From Cavia porcellus (lineage: Eukaryota > Chordata > Mammalia > Rodentia > Caviidae), in NCBI RefSeq assembly GCF_034190915.1, contig NW_026947493.1:41224501-41288500 (forward strand): a stretch of DNA of 64,000 bases, in the 5' to 3' direction. The stretch's first letter is position 1. Each line of letters begins with the position of its first letter. Position numbers and translations under genes: made by a program. This document shows, in pieces, positions 12,993 to 23,893 of the stretch. The notes under the pieces are model-generated. The model did no database searches and was not told where the DNA came from. It saw nothing but the letters and a program-made list of their open reading frames with translations.

Positions 12993-14008
12993 TCATTGTG
13001 GCCTCCCCGACACTATTTCTGGATTCTTTGTATTTTTCTTTTTTAGAATATCTTGCAATATTCTCTGTAGAGTTGAATTGGTGGTTGCAAATTCCCCCAG
13101 TTCCTCTTTATCCTGGAAGCACCTTGTTTTTCCATCAATTTCCAGGGACAGTTGTGCAGGATATCTCAATCTTGGCTGGAGATTATTATCTTTCAAAGCT
13201 TGAATTATTTCTCCCCATGCTCTTCGTGATTTGATGGTTTGTGCATAGAAATCTGCTGTAATTCTGATGGGTGCTCCCTTATAAGTGGTCTGTTTCTTGT
13301 CTCTGACAGCTTTTAATATTCTGTTCTTGTATTGAATTTCTGGAATTTTTATTATTATATGCCTGGGTGTTGCTCTGTTTGGGTTGTAGGTGGCTGGGGT
13401 CCTGTATGCCTCATACATCTGAGTATCTTTACCTTTTGCTAAATTAGGAAAATTCTCCTGGATTATTTCTGTGAGTAGTTTTTGTAGTTCACTTGTTTGT
13501 GTCCCTACTTCTTCTTTTATGTTCTTAATTCTAAAGTTATGGATCCTCTTATCATCTTCTTGTCTTTGTATTATTGCTGTTTGTTTCTTTGTTACTTTTA
13601 AGAAGTTTTTCATTTCATTCTCCCATATTACAAATCTGCCCTCCAGTTTAGATAGTCTGTCCTTAGTTTCTTTCAAGCTGTTATGCCAGTTTTAGATAGA
13701 GTTTTTAGTTTCCTGGTAGTCCTTTGAACCAGCTTCACGTAGTCTATGCTTTCTCTATTTTCTCCATCAAACAATTCTCCCCTCTTTTTCTGTTCTTCCA
13801 TTCCACCATCTGTTTTTTCTTGGGTGGTGCTCAGCATTTCTCTAACTATTCTGCTTACTTCTAGCTTCAGGTCATTGATAACTTCATTCCTGAACTGATC
13901 TATGAGGCTCTCTAGCTGGCACTTTATGTCTATTGGTGCGGTGTCTGCTATTACCTGTTTCTCAGGATTGGGGGCCGAGGAGCCTTTCTTGTTGCTGCCT
14001 CTTCCCAT
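12993..14008 (-). pseudogene. LINE-1 ORF1p-like gene of the half-L1, one frame break
   Basis: Two minus-strand frames together cover an ORF1: 111 codons from ATG at 14008 (MGRGSNKKGSSAPN start, then a charged coiled-coil-like stretch) and 227 codons ending at 12993. They sit in different frames and join near 13680-13730, so one small indel breaks the gene. The second part holds the RRM-like start (FRIKNIKEE), a CTD hallmark (PRHIIIKIPEIQYKNRILKA) and YKGAPIRITADF, with RRAW and YPAQLSLEIDG following. Combined length of about 338 residues is normal for mammalian ORF1p, an RNA-binding trimeric chaperone that coats L1 RNA. The C-terminal 227 codons are open, which argues for youth. Confidence 0.9.
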
Positions 14009-14721
14009 ATTCTTTGTTCCTTATATATGCAAGCTTATATAGGAGGCCCAGCTTCCCTCCCTGTCAGCCACAGCCTGATCGAATTGCACCGGCTAGGTGT
14101 TCCCGCCCACCGCAGCACACCAGGAAGTTGCAGATCAGGCAGCCTACGCGGGGCCCGCCCCTCTAGGCCACCCTCAGGCTCTGGGATCTGGGCTGTGCTA
14201 GCCTACTGGGTCTGCCAGCAGCTTCACGTAGGCTAGGCACTTCTCACCAATCCCGCTTGAGAGGGGGATATGTGGCTGAAGTCGCCACAGCGCCCTGCTC
14301 CCGCAAGTCTGCCCAGTCCCAGAATGTCCTCCGCTGGAGTCAAACTGTGGTAGAGTGTCAGTTTCTCTCACCTCACCACAAGTCAGTGCACGGCTCCCAG
14401 CCCCTCCTGCAGAGCTTCCAAGCATCTCTCTCCTTGCCGAGCCGATGTAGACGCAGCCGCCGCGCGGCGGGAAACCCAAATCCAGGCTTCCAATGGCGCG
14501 GGCTCCAGCCTCCACCCTGAGGCTTTTCTGTTCCTGTTCTAGCACCAGGACTGCATTCCAAGTTGGTTTCTCTCAGCCCAGTTCATTCCTGGGTCAGCAG
14601 AGCATATCTCCACCTGCTTATGACTCCTTACTCCGCACCATTCCTGAATTATGAGCCGAGTCTTTCAGAGAGCCTTACATAGCTGCTGTTATCTGTCCGC
14701 CATGTTCTCCCGGAAGTCTAC
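14009..14721 (-). promoter_or_regulatory. CpG-rich 5'UTR/promoter region of the half-L1
   Basis: About 710 bases of GC- and CpG-rich sequence, with a gccgcgcggcgg cluster near 14460, lie between the ORF1 start and the element's 5' end. The first bases on the minus strand read 'gacttccgggagaacatggc' and continue 'ggacag'. The 'aacatggcgg' core resembles the YY1 site at the start of human L1 promoters, and 'cttccgg' resembles an ETS site. Two TATATAAG-like motifs lie close to the ORF1 start. Its promoter role is inferred from position and L1 biology. Plus-strand frames here (13933-14520) are GC-driven shadows. Confidence 0.7.
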
Positions 14722-14734
14722 GCACAGAAATTTC
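14722..14734. repeat. Target-site duplication, right copy
   Basis: Exact second copy of gcacagaaatttc, directly beyond the 5' end of the half-L1. It shows that the 5' end at 14721 is the true integration boundary. Confidence 0.9.
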
Positions 14735-15609
14735 AATCCAGGTTAACCCAGTTGAAACTTTTTATCTTACACCAATTTTTATTCTCCATATTTTCATCAT
14801 CTCAGTGCCTACCAGACTTCTGGGCTGTCTTTTCTTTACTCTTTTTCTACTGTTTACTAAATTTCTTACTTGAAAATGGTAAGGCAGGAAGAGATCAGAA
14901 CATGCATCTGCAACTCTGGTATTGTACTATTGCATTCTCTCATGGTTGACATAGGATAGCAATGCTCTCTGTGACGTTACTGTTTAAATATTAATCCCTC
15001 TGTGTACATCCCCCTGAGGGAGATTGGAGAAGGCCTTTATGCTGCCTAGATCCTGAAGTAGAAGTATTCTGGGAGGACTCTGCTCTTAGCCTCCTTTCCC
15101 GGTAGTCTCTCGTACACAATTTCCTCCTATATCTATCTCTCCAGACAACCAGTTAGCTCAAATGGGATGTGGTGGCTCCTAAAATAGCCCAAAAATGGTG
15201 TGGACTATGTCCATTTGACCAATGAGAAGCTCATACATACACATATGCATATGCTACTTAGGTTAGCCACTTGCCAGTCCTCTCCTCACCCTATTTTAAA
15301 TTACATCCCCCCATCTTAATCAATGGTAGGTCAGTTAGAAGATAAACCTTCCCTTGTCAAATGTATTTCCAATCTCCATGAGTGATTCTCTAGAGCTTCC
15401 GGAGAAGAGAGACAGAGAGCAGGAAATGATCCTGGTACCTCCCTCCCCATCCCTCTGGTGCCTGTGGTTGAGAATGAGTCAGTTTGGTCAGGAATAGAAC
15501 TAGGAAAAAAGGGTTTACTAATTTTTTGATAGTGGACTCTTCATATCTTTACTCTCAATCTTAAATTTCATGGTAACAAGAAAAGCCATTTCAACTTTCT
15601 GTTACATGA
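14735..15609. other. Unassigned DNA
   Basis: No recognised gene. The part from about 15000 to 15480, with several short pyrimidine-rich clusters and a 'gaccaatgagaagctcat' phrase, could be a decayed LTR, but nothing decides it. Confidence 0.35.
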
Positions 15610-16045
15610 GGATAGAACAATTTAAAGTAACCCACAAGTTGGGCTTTCCAGAAGCAGAAATGGAGACACAAGATGTTTATAGTAGTTAATAGCCATGAAA
15701 GAATTGGCAAGAAAGATGTTGTGTCAGAGATGCTCTCATGGTCTAAGACCACTGAAACCTCTGTACTAGAAAGTATCTGTCAGTGTTCCTCAGTGGGTCA
15801 AATTAACCAGGCTTGCTTCCTACTTCTACCTCCTACTGTCACTGTGCAGAAGCTGCCTGGAGAGGCTGTGCCCTGGCTGAGGACCACTCTGAGGCTGAGG
15901 CAGACCTTGATGAAGCTGCGAGCTGGAGTCCATCTCTGATTGGACTCTTCACATCTGGGAAGCATGTCCCCCTTGAAAGGGGCATGTGTTTGGGAAGGGG
16001 AGACAGGGTAGTACTTCTTCAAATCTGCCATAAAAAGTAACTAAA
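15610..16045. repeat. Possible ancient LTR-type repeat
   Basis: The beginning 'gggctttccagaagcagaaa' followed by 'tggagacacaagatgtttat', and a GC-richer middle, resemble the layout of old mammalian LTRs read antisense. I cannot name the family and did not find termini. Overlapping short frames on both strands (15673-15939, 15798-16031) show no protein family. Confidence 0.25.
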
Positions 16046-16904
16046 ATCCTCTTACCCAGCCCAGAATTTTGTTGCTATGTACATGAAGGATCTTAATGTA
16101 AGTATATTTACTAAGAACAATTAGAGAGTAACTTTGACTTTTCCATTTATGGAAAAAAATTCTTAATCACCGTGAAATGTTTAAAAAGAATGAGTATACT
16201 GTGTCTAATTCAGAAGCTGCTCTCTGACCTAAATTGAAAAAACAAAGTCAGTCAAATTTCTGTAAAATAGATAAAGGTACTTTAATTTAAATATATGTAT
16301 GAAATCTTTTATGGAATATTTGAGAACAGTCAATCTCCCATGGCATAATTATTTATCATAAAAGTAAATTCAGTCTCACACTGCTCATCCAGAAGCATCC
16401 ACTGGGGAATAAAATGAGCATTTTTTCAACTAAGCTGAATCATTCTTGTCAACTGGAATGTAGATGCCTGCCAATGATGGTGGAAGAGAGGCTATAAATA
16501 ATGTTTGTATATGTAAGTATACAAACATATAAATATTGTTTGTGTGATTGTTCCATGCAAAGGGATTTGTATGATTTGTGCAAGAACAAGAATTAATTTT
16601 TATAATTTCTTTCTTAGGTTTCCTTCATTTTCCACAAAGTGCTAGATACTTCATAGGGGAGACTTCTTTGAACAAAAAGCTTGCAAACTTTTGAAATTTA
16701 TTTTTGAATTAAAATCATTCTATTTATTTGACCAAATATGCCTTTATGTGCTATCTTTTTGAAAAAGTGCTCATAGAATTAGCTGCGTAAACACACCTTT
16801 TACATTCCTGAATAAAGCAAATATACCAGGGATGTCTCTCAAGAAGCTTTACTCTAATTTTTTTCTCTAAGCATATCAAGAAACATTTTTTTACTTAGTA
16901 ATTG
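16046..16904. other. Unassigned AT-rich DNA
   Basis: No gene or repeat family recognised. A small near-palindromic AT stretch (gtttgtatatgtaagtatac, then aaacatataaata) lies at about 16503-16535. Confidence 0.45.
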
Positions 16905-17640
16905 ATACTGATCAGGAGTAGGGCAGAGAAAAATTAGAATCAGGGCATGGAGTTTATATTATTATTTATGATGGTCACCCAGAGTTTACACAAGAAAATG
17001 CAGGAAATCTATCCAAAACACCAAAGACATAGAATATTTAGCCAAGAGCCTGAATCCCATAGCAGTGTCCTACATGAGTCCAGATGAAAACCCAGAGCTT
17101 AAGTCTAGAGCCCACAAGAAGGACTCACACCAGTCTCTTTTATGGATCCATGCTGGGAAGGCCCAAAGGTCAGCAGTGGAAGCCAGAAAGTCTATGCCAG
17201 CAGGGTAAAGAAGCTGCACTGGTAGGTTGAGGGTTCTATGTTGGAGCCAAAAAGTCACACTCACAACAAAGACCAGGGCTGTCCTGCAAAGCACCACAGC
17301 CATCCTCAGCAACATGGAGGCCATGAGCTCCTCCGATGATAAGCACAGTCGAATACATGCCAGGAAGCCAGCATGATGAGTTCATCCTGGAGACCAAGTG
17401 TCACACGTCTTCTCCTCTGGAGTCAGGAAGCAGTGCTCGATGTGAGGACCAGAGCTTCTCCAGAACCAAAGGCTCAAACAGCAACACGAAGGAGAACCCA
17501 CAATGCCTCAATGTATTAACACCTCAACACATAGCATCTCCTTCTCTACGTCTCTATTTATGCTGGCAACTTTCCTTAGGTGGAACATCTATACTCAGCA
17601 CCATGCTGATGTAATGCAGCTGATATTAAGTTAACCACCA
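16905..17640 (-). repeat. Candidate ERVL-like LTR, antisense
   Basis: A long stretch of moderate GC content with the right end reading 'gctgatattaagttaacc', similar in style to the 'gttgacac...attaacca' termini of ERVL/MLT2 LTRs in antisense. The interior has the 'agagcctgaatcccatag' and 'gactcacaccagtctctttt' type of text expected of an LTR. The minus frame at 17070-17324 and plus frame at 17336-17614 look like shadows. Family assignment is weak. Confidence 0.35.
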
Positions 17641-18701
17641 GTTTTTAATTCATAACAATTAGTTTTTTTAATTGTTTATTTTAGGGAAAAAGAATGGAAA
17701 ACAAAGCACTATAGTTATTAAAAGTTATATTACATTTGATAGATTAGTACAAGTAAATGAATGATAATAGAAATAAGAGATGGCTGGCATACCTAGCTCC
17801 AAAGAGATCAACAAAACAAGCAAATAGAAACTTGTGCATTCTGCGGTCTCATTAAAACGTGAACTCACTGGGTTTGAAGGTGGAAAGTTCTGTAGTCAAT
17901 TCATATTTTCTTGAGTACTGCATATTGGATTTTCAAATGATGAAAAACAAAATTAAGTAATCTGTAGAGAAATATTTAAAGATATGAGGCTGATTAGTAT
18001 CCATCAGTAGCTGAGTGTCTTTTACCTTTCTGTGACATAATATTTTTATAAATAATGTTATATTTTCTTGTGAGATAATGCATATAAACCATGTAATACC
18101 ATGCATAGGAAATAATAAGAACTCAATGAATGTAACTTTTAAATACTAATTGAAATCCATTATATCAGATATGTAGGATATAAAAAGGCTATGACTATGT
18201 CCTATACCAGATAGGCAGGAAACTGAAAGCAGTAAGACTTTCCTGAGGTGAAGTGCACAGTTTTTCATATTATTGTTCTCTAGAAACAAAATAATATTTG
18301 CATGCTGAATATCCTACAATTTTAGGCTGAAGTGAGATAAGTATGTAGATCAGTTGGCTGCTGATACAGTACCTCACAAGATCGCAGTTTGTAAATGGGA
18401 TCTCTGGCTCTGGTTTTGTATGTTGAAACACATGGTTTTATGAAGATCAGAATGTAAAAGGTTGTCTAGAGAAGACTCACATTGAGTAAAGTTGCAGGAG
18501 ATAGATATCTAACTGAAGATGTCAGTGTCAATTTGCCATATCAAGTACTGAAATAGTTGAATTTTTCATTGAGAAATACTGAGCATGGATCACAAGTGAG
18601 ATTTGGTGAAGAGAGAGGAAAAGCCATTAGATGGTGGGTAGCTTCAAGAAGTTATCTATCAGAGAAGGGGTTGTTTCAGACTTTCTGAATAACAAAGGAT
18701 T
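17641..18701. other. Unassigned AT-rich DNA
   Basis: No recognisable gene or repeat. Composition is AT-rich and reading frames are short. Confidence 0.45.
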
Positions 18702-18792
18702 GGGCTGGGAATTTAGCTCAGTGGTATAAGCACCTGCCCACCAAGCATGAGATTGTGATTTCGATCCCCGGTACCAAAAAAAAAAAAAAAAA
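18702..18792 (+). mobile_element. ID SINE, sense, with poly(A)
   Basis: The tRNA-Ala-like body starts 'gggctgggaatttagctcag' (A box region), continues 'tggtataagcacctgccc', and has a B box 'gatttcgatccccggtacc' followed by 17 As. This is the rodent ID family, transcribed by RNA polymerase III and moved by L1. A CAA-rich tail lies just downstream (about 18810-18830). This copy is more diverged than the three antisense IDs in the window. No clear target duplication was found. Confidence 0.9.
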
Positions 18793-21700
18793 GAAAGTAA
18801 GAACAATATAACAACAACAACAACAACAAAATAAAGTAAGTCTAATTTTCTTATTAATGGAATATTTTTCCTGCTAGACTCATGGTCTTTCTCCTTTACT
18901 GAGGCTAAATGAAAATTTCTAAATTGGTGCTCTTTCAGAATCGCCATTGTTCACTTTTCTCTAAAGATCATTATGGTAGATTGTATTTTTCACAGGTAGA
19001 AAAAAATCTATCTCATGTGCTGCTCTTAACAGTGCGTCATTAAAAGGTAGTCTGTATCTATCTCCTACTGGCATAATGCTTGGGACTACTCTATTAGAAT
19101 ATATCAGAATGGACACAATGCTGGTCTCATACATAGCTTTTTGTGGAATTAAAAGTTTCTACTTCTTGTCTCTTGGAACATTCACTTTTAGGTTGGCCAG
19201 AACATGGCTATCATGGATGTTGAGCTGCAGAGTCCATTGGCTTCCAACCAAAATCACTGTCAGTTATTACTTCCATGGATGAGTCACCTTCTATGCCCTG
19301 CCCCATACGGTAGCCCCAGCTTCTTTATGACTATGCATCTTCTGTGAGGCCCCAACCAAGAACTATCTGGCTGAAGGCAGTTAAGTCAAATAACTTGGAG
19401 GCATTGGTCACTAAGCTTGAGGAGGGCATATTATGCAGAATAGATTCTAGAAAAAACTATTTGCTGTCTCTCAATCCATGTTTTGTTTCACCTAAGTTAG
19501 GATATTAAGTGAATTTACTTTGTATTCAGTCATTCTTTGATTATCTTCCCAAGTTCTCCTTATTAATGTATACATGACTACTTATATATATGGCTACTGG
19601 GTATCATGTAATCTTCTAGAAGTGACAAATTCTCTTTATTCATAGATCTTATATCTTAGTGGAGAAGACAGACAATTAGCAAGATAAATAATTTATAACA
19701 GCAAAGAAAAAAAGTAAAATATACAATGTTGAAAAATGAATAGTATATATACTTAAATAAGACTCTTCTGAAATACTTTGCACAGGAGTGATGTAATTAT
19801 GCTTATATTTAATAGAATTATTTTGAGTATTATTTTAGAACAGATCATGAAGGAGACGATCTGGGGCACCAATGAGAAAATTATTACATTGATCTAAGTA
19901 AAAGATAATACTGATACTAAACTAGTGTGGCATTTGATGAGTATCAGGAGCCTGGGAATTGTTCCATTTATAACTAATATGTTAAACTATAACTATTTTA
20001 TAGATTTTTCCAAAGAATGTGAGAATTGTGATTAAAATTAAAAGGACTTTGTTACTCTCAGCACATGTTTGCATTGGTTACACTTGTCCTGAAATGCACT
20101 TTGAAGGAAATAGAGATACATGAACGCAGCATCATGGTTAGTGATACAGCTGAGGAAGACTAAGCTTAAGAAATTTATTCTTTTTTATAGTAGTACAAGA
20201 AAGCAACTCTACTATGTGTGCTGGAGGGTGACATTGCTCCATCTCTTGAGGTTACGCACTGCAAATATGATCCCAAGAAATGTCTTGAGTGAAAAGTGGT
20301 CAGACCCTTATATTCTTGGCCCACCTGGGGCCTCAGACAGTTTGCCTGGAAGGTTGAAATGAGAAGTGGTCAAATTTCATGTATGATTTTTCCAGGTGCT
20401 TTTACTGTGAGACTTTTTTCTGACTAATTCAAATTTTCATTAGTTTAATTTCCTTGAGTTGAATTTTAACTGAAAGTATTGGGACTTCTTTGTATTAAAC
20501 CCCATTGTACTATATATATTCCATCCTACCAAACTCTAAGCTTCAAAGTATATATGCAAGGTATAACATGCTTGAAGATTCTCAGGTAAAATAATAAACC
20601 AAACATCTTAATATTTTACCACACCTCAAGAATTTGCCAGCTCTTTAGATAATGCACTATGTATCTATATAATACAGTTTACAAAAATTTGAGTGTTGAT
20701 TAAAGTTTTCTCTAAAATAAACAATACTTTCTCCTGTAATATGTACTAATTTTATCATCTACTTCTTAAAGATAACCATCTTTACACTACATTTTGTATT
20801 TGTGCAAATTTACATTTTTTAGCCTCATCAGAGATAAAATAATATTTTAAAAAACCAAATGTATTACGTAAGGCTTGCATTGCTGGGAACAATATGTACT
20901 TTACCAAAGAACCAAATGCATAAACATGTTACATAATGAATTTCTCTTCTTTATAATTAAAATAATATTCTAGTAACTACATGAAATATTTCAGTAGGCC
21001 AAGATATTTCTGAATTTTCTAATTGAGTTTTCAATTTGGGTAGGTTTTTTAGTTCTTTAGAGTACATCCTAATCAATAAAGAATAATTAAAATGTAAATG
21101 GCTGGAGTGTGATCTGTAGAAAGTTTAATTAGTATGATCTACTGAAATGTACTAATAAAGCATTCTTTCATGTTGTAGCTCTCAACACTCACTATAGTTA
21201 TGAATTACTCAGTATTTAGAATACAAAATAAAGAATACCAATGTCCAGGTTCTAGTTCTGGAAAATCAGATACAACTGGATGGATTTAAGCATTAGTGTT
21301 TTCTGAAAAGCACTGTAGGTGAGTACAGTACAAGTACTGATATATGTACTGAATTTGAAAAGATCATTGCTCCAAATTCAGTTGGTGGGCCTCAGAATAT
21401 AATGTCATTAGATATAGAATAGATTCACACAGAATAAATTCTAATACTGGAAATCATTTGTCATAGAGAAGTTGTTCTCAAATATTCTACTATAGAACTT
21501 TAGAACTTTAGTACAATTTTCCTTATTTCCCTTTCTTTCTGCATGCTCCAAAACATACAAATTTGAAACAAAAATAAAAACAGCAACCAAATAAAAACCC
21601 AATACAAGACTTCTGTCTCTGCAAATTATAGAATCTTCCTATGTTAATAGTGACTCCCAGAGTTGAGCAGGCTCAGGTTCTGCACCACTTCTGACATAAC

Positions 21701-22784
21701 TAAAATTGCTCCCAACCTACTTGTCAGTCCCTTGACTTAAAGAAATCCAATGCCAACTCCATGATTTCTGGAAATTCTCCTAGTACCTTCAGTTTTCTGG
21801 CTCACTTTGCCTCTGTCTGTAACATGTAAGTTGTATCCTGAAACTAGTCCTTTGGCTTTCACACCCATTATACAATCCCTTCTACAGAATATCTCTGAAT
21901 TTTATTACAGAGTACTGACCATGCTGGCCACAAGAGGAAGGGGTGAGCAGTTTCACTCTGAGGAAAATTACTAATTGTTCCTCAGTATACATTATGCCTT
22001 CCCTTTAGGAAATCATCACTGTGTTCTTGCCCCACTTTAAAGAATCTCTTGGCTTGGCAAAATAATTCTATTCTTAAAGGAAATTCTGATGTTAGCTATT
22101 ATGACAATATAAACCATATTGAATTCTTTGAACAAACATTGGTGTATGTCATACTTTTATAAATAAATATTTTCCTCTGTTTAAAATATTTTGCAAGGAT
22201 AAAATCTTGTTTTTCTCTTTAACTCTAATTTCCAAAATGTGAAACCAAATTATCTGCTGAAATTAAAAACCATAGAATTTGACTGACTATATAAAAGCCA
22301 TTTAAAATTCTTTGCTTTTTATTTTCATTTTAGCATAAAATAAATTAAGATTGATGCAGTCAGTGTTGACTTTGTGGCAAGACCAACTCTGTAGTCTGGT
22401 ACCATGTAGAAACATCATTAAGCTTCATATTTTCTGTTTCGTGATTGTTTTGGTTCTTTTAAGACTGAAATTTTATAACTATTTGAGTAAGCTAGCTATT
22501 CAATAATGAACGAATTGAGTACTCTGATAAATACAGATTGTTTTATCTGAAAGATTTTATTTATGTCATAAACTGTAAACTAAGTTTGAAGAATTTAAAC
22601 ATAGAAAGCTGTGACTGTGGGTGTATCATTTTTTTTAAACTCAGTCTTCTGTCAGTAAGAGGAACACTCAGCTAAAGCCATGGCTTTTAAATCTAAACAA
22701 GTTAGGCTGGAGGTTTACAGGAAGCAACCTAGGGCTTTGAAGGTTGAGTGGAGAGTAAAGATGGTGTTGATGTATATATTTTAA
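18793..22784. other. Unassigned, mostly unique-looking DNA
   Basis: Four kilobases with no convincing gene, RNA or repeat. The longest frame (80 codons at 20120-20362) has no family resemblance. A direct triplet-like 'tagaacttt' repeat occurs near 21493. Ancient undetected repeats are likely. Confidence 0.45.
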
Positions 22785-23020
22785 ATGTAGGTTCAGAAAC
22801 TGGATCTCTAAGGATCAAATTTGAGTTACTATCTGTGCTGCTTAACACCAGTGTGATATTGGGCTACTTGCTCAACATATTTGACCTCCAGTTGGAATAA
22901 AGATCTATAAAAAGAGGATAATGATTATTTCTGCCTCATAGGGGCATTATGATGATTAAGTTAATATACGTGGGGTACTCAGTGTGTTGTAAGAGCTAAA
23001 TGAATGTTAGCTATTCTCAT
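22785..23020 (+). mobile_element. MIR SINE, sense
   Basis: The order of MIR landmarks is intact: an 'aaatttgagttactatctg' core, 'gtgatattgggctacttgct' for the 'tgaccttgggcaagttact' segment, 'tctataaaaagaggataatg', 'tgcctcataggggcattat', 'gatgattaagttaatat', and 'aagagctaaatgaatgttag' at the end. MIRs are ancient tRNA-derived SINEs mobilised by L2. This copy is nearly full length. Confidence 0.9.
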
Positions 23021-23329
23021 TAAGAAACTTCACTGACAGGGTTGATGCAAACTGAAATTTCAGTTTATGCAGGCAGAGTCTGATACATAATATCTCATCA
23101 CCTCTGTAACTAGTAATGCCAATTTATAAAAGTGACACATTCTATTATCCTAGACCTGAAATGAAATCTCCTTTGTCATAGAAAATTTTCTCCTGCCCAT
23201 ACTTTTTTTTCTAACAGATTCACCTATTTTAAAAAGAGTGAGAATTTTTAAGAAGACATCTGTTTGTTATACTTGTTATATATGTCTTCATACTCACAGT
23301 GTGTATACTTTTGTTTTCTAGACACAAAT

Positions 23330-23490
23330 ACAGCAAATAATATTGTAGTCACATTTTACTCTGCATTAAGCATCTGGTGTCAACTGAAGAGACAAGGAAA
23401 ATGTGATTGTACTGTCACAGTTAATAATTCAGAAATATTAATCAGCTCTTATAATCATCTATAGAGTATCATGCATAATTGGCCCTTGTG
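23330..23490. repeat. Local direct duplication, copy 1
   Basis: This segment shares 'cattaagcatctggt', 'taataattcagaaatattaa' and an 'a(c/t)tgg(c/t)ccttg' stretch, in the same order and at a constant offset of about 404 bases, with 23735-23893. It is preceded by a pyrimidine-rich 'ttttgttttctag', which looks like a splice acceptor. The frame at 23264-23464 crosses it, but copy 2 is broken by stops, so there is no evidence of coding. Confidence 0.75.
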
Positions 23491-23734
23491 AGTTTTTCTC
23501 CCTTGTGTCACTTAGTGAATTTTGCAGCTAGCATTTTAACCAAACCAAATATTAGATTTATTTGTGTGCATGATGCTTACTTACCCCTAATACTGCTTTG
23601 TAAAAGTTAGTTTTAAACTTTAGAGAAAAAGCTTAACACCATCCTTACTGTTTAAAATCAGTTCTAACATTCAGCTTCTGAGTGTTGCATTTTGTGTTCT
23701 ACAAAGTGATTTTCTTTATTTTTCAGAATTGCAC

Positions 23735-23893
23735 TAACTTCTACTGTACTGTCACATTTTACTATGCATTAAGCATCTGGTATCAATAGAGCACACAACA
23801 CAGAAGCAGGATTATGCTGTCAGCCTTAATAATTCAGAAATATTAACCAGCTCTCCTAATTATCAGATCTTCACATGGAACTGGTCCTTGATG
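23735..23893. repeat. Local direct duplication, copy 2
   Basis: Second copy of the segment at 23330-23490, diverged by substitutions and a few indels. It also follows an acceptor-like tract ('tttctttatttttcag'). No third copy was seen in the window. It could be an old tandem duplication of unique DNA or two pieces of an unrecognised repeat. Confidence 0.75.

Larger units (their letters stand above)
11623..14721 (-). mobile_element. ORF2-less LINE-1 (half-L1 / HAL1-type), complete insertion
   Basis: A 3.1-kb minus-strand retroelement bounded by an exact 13-bp target-site duplication. In its own orientation it has a CpG-rich 5'UTR (14721 to 14009), an ORF1 region (14008 to 12993) and a roughly 1.37-kb 3'UTR (12992 to 11623) ending in an AATAAA-like motif and an A-run. 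No endonuclease or reverse-transcriptase segment lies between ORF1 and the 3'UTR: the first tandem unit of the L1 3'UTR begins within about 90 bp of the ORF1 stop. The 3'UTR matches, in opposite orientation, those at 28.9-30.3 kb and 42.6-44.0 kb. Half-L1 elements are known in mammals and are thought to move using L1 enzymes. The intact ends and high CpG content suggest this copy is relatively young. A one-off internal deletion is the alternative. Confidence 0.88.

Noticed and set aside
12824..13234. Plus-strand 136-codon frame
   Set aside because: It is the reverse strand of the half-L1 ORF1 C-terminal region and inter-region; the minus-strand product is the recognised one.
13933..14545. Several 70-115-codon frames on both strands
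   Set aside because: They lie in the CpG-rich 5'UTR of the half-L1, where stop codons are rare by composition. Proline/serine/arginine-rich text without any family.
18702..18792. tRNA-Ala-like sequence as a tRNA gene (also at 26904, 62847 and 63850)
   Set aside because: These have poly(A) or T tails, and three have target duplications; they are ID SINEs, not functional tRNA genes.
23264..23464. 66-codon frame across duplication copy 1 as a possible exon
   Set aside because: The second copy is interrupted by stops in the corresponding frame, and no splice donor or family supports coding.
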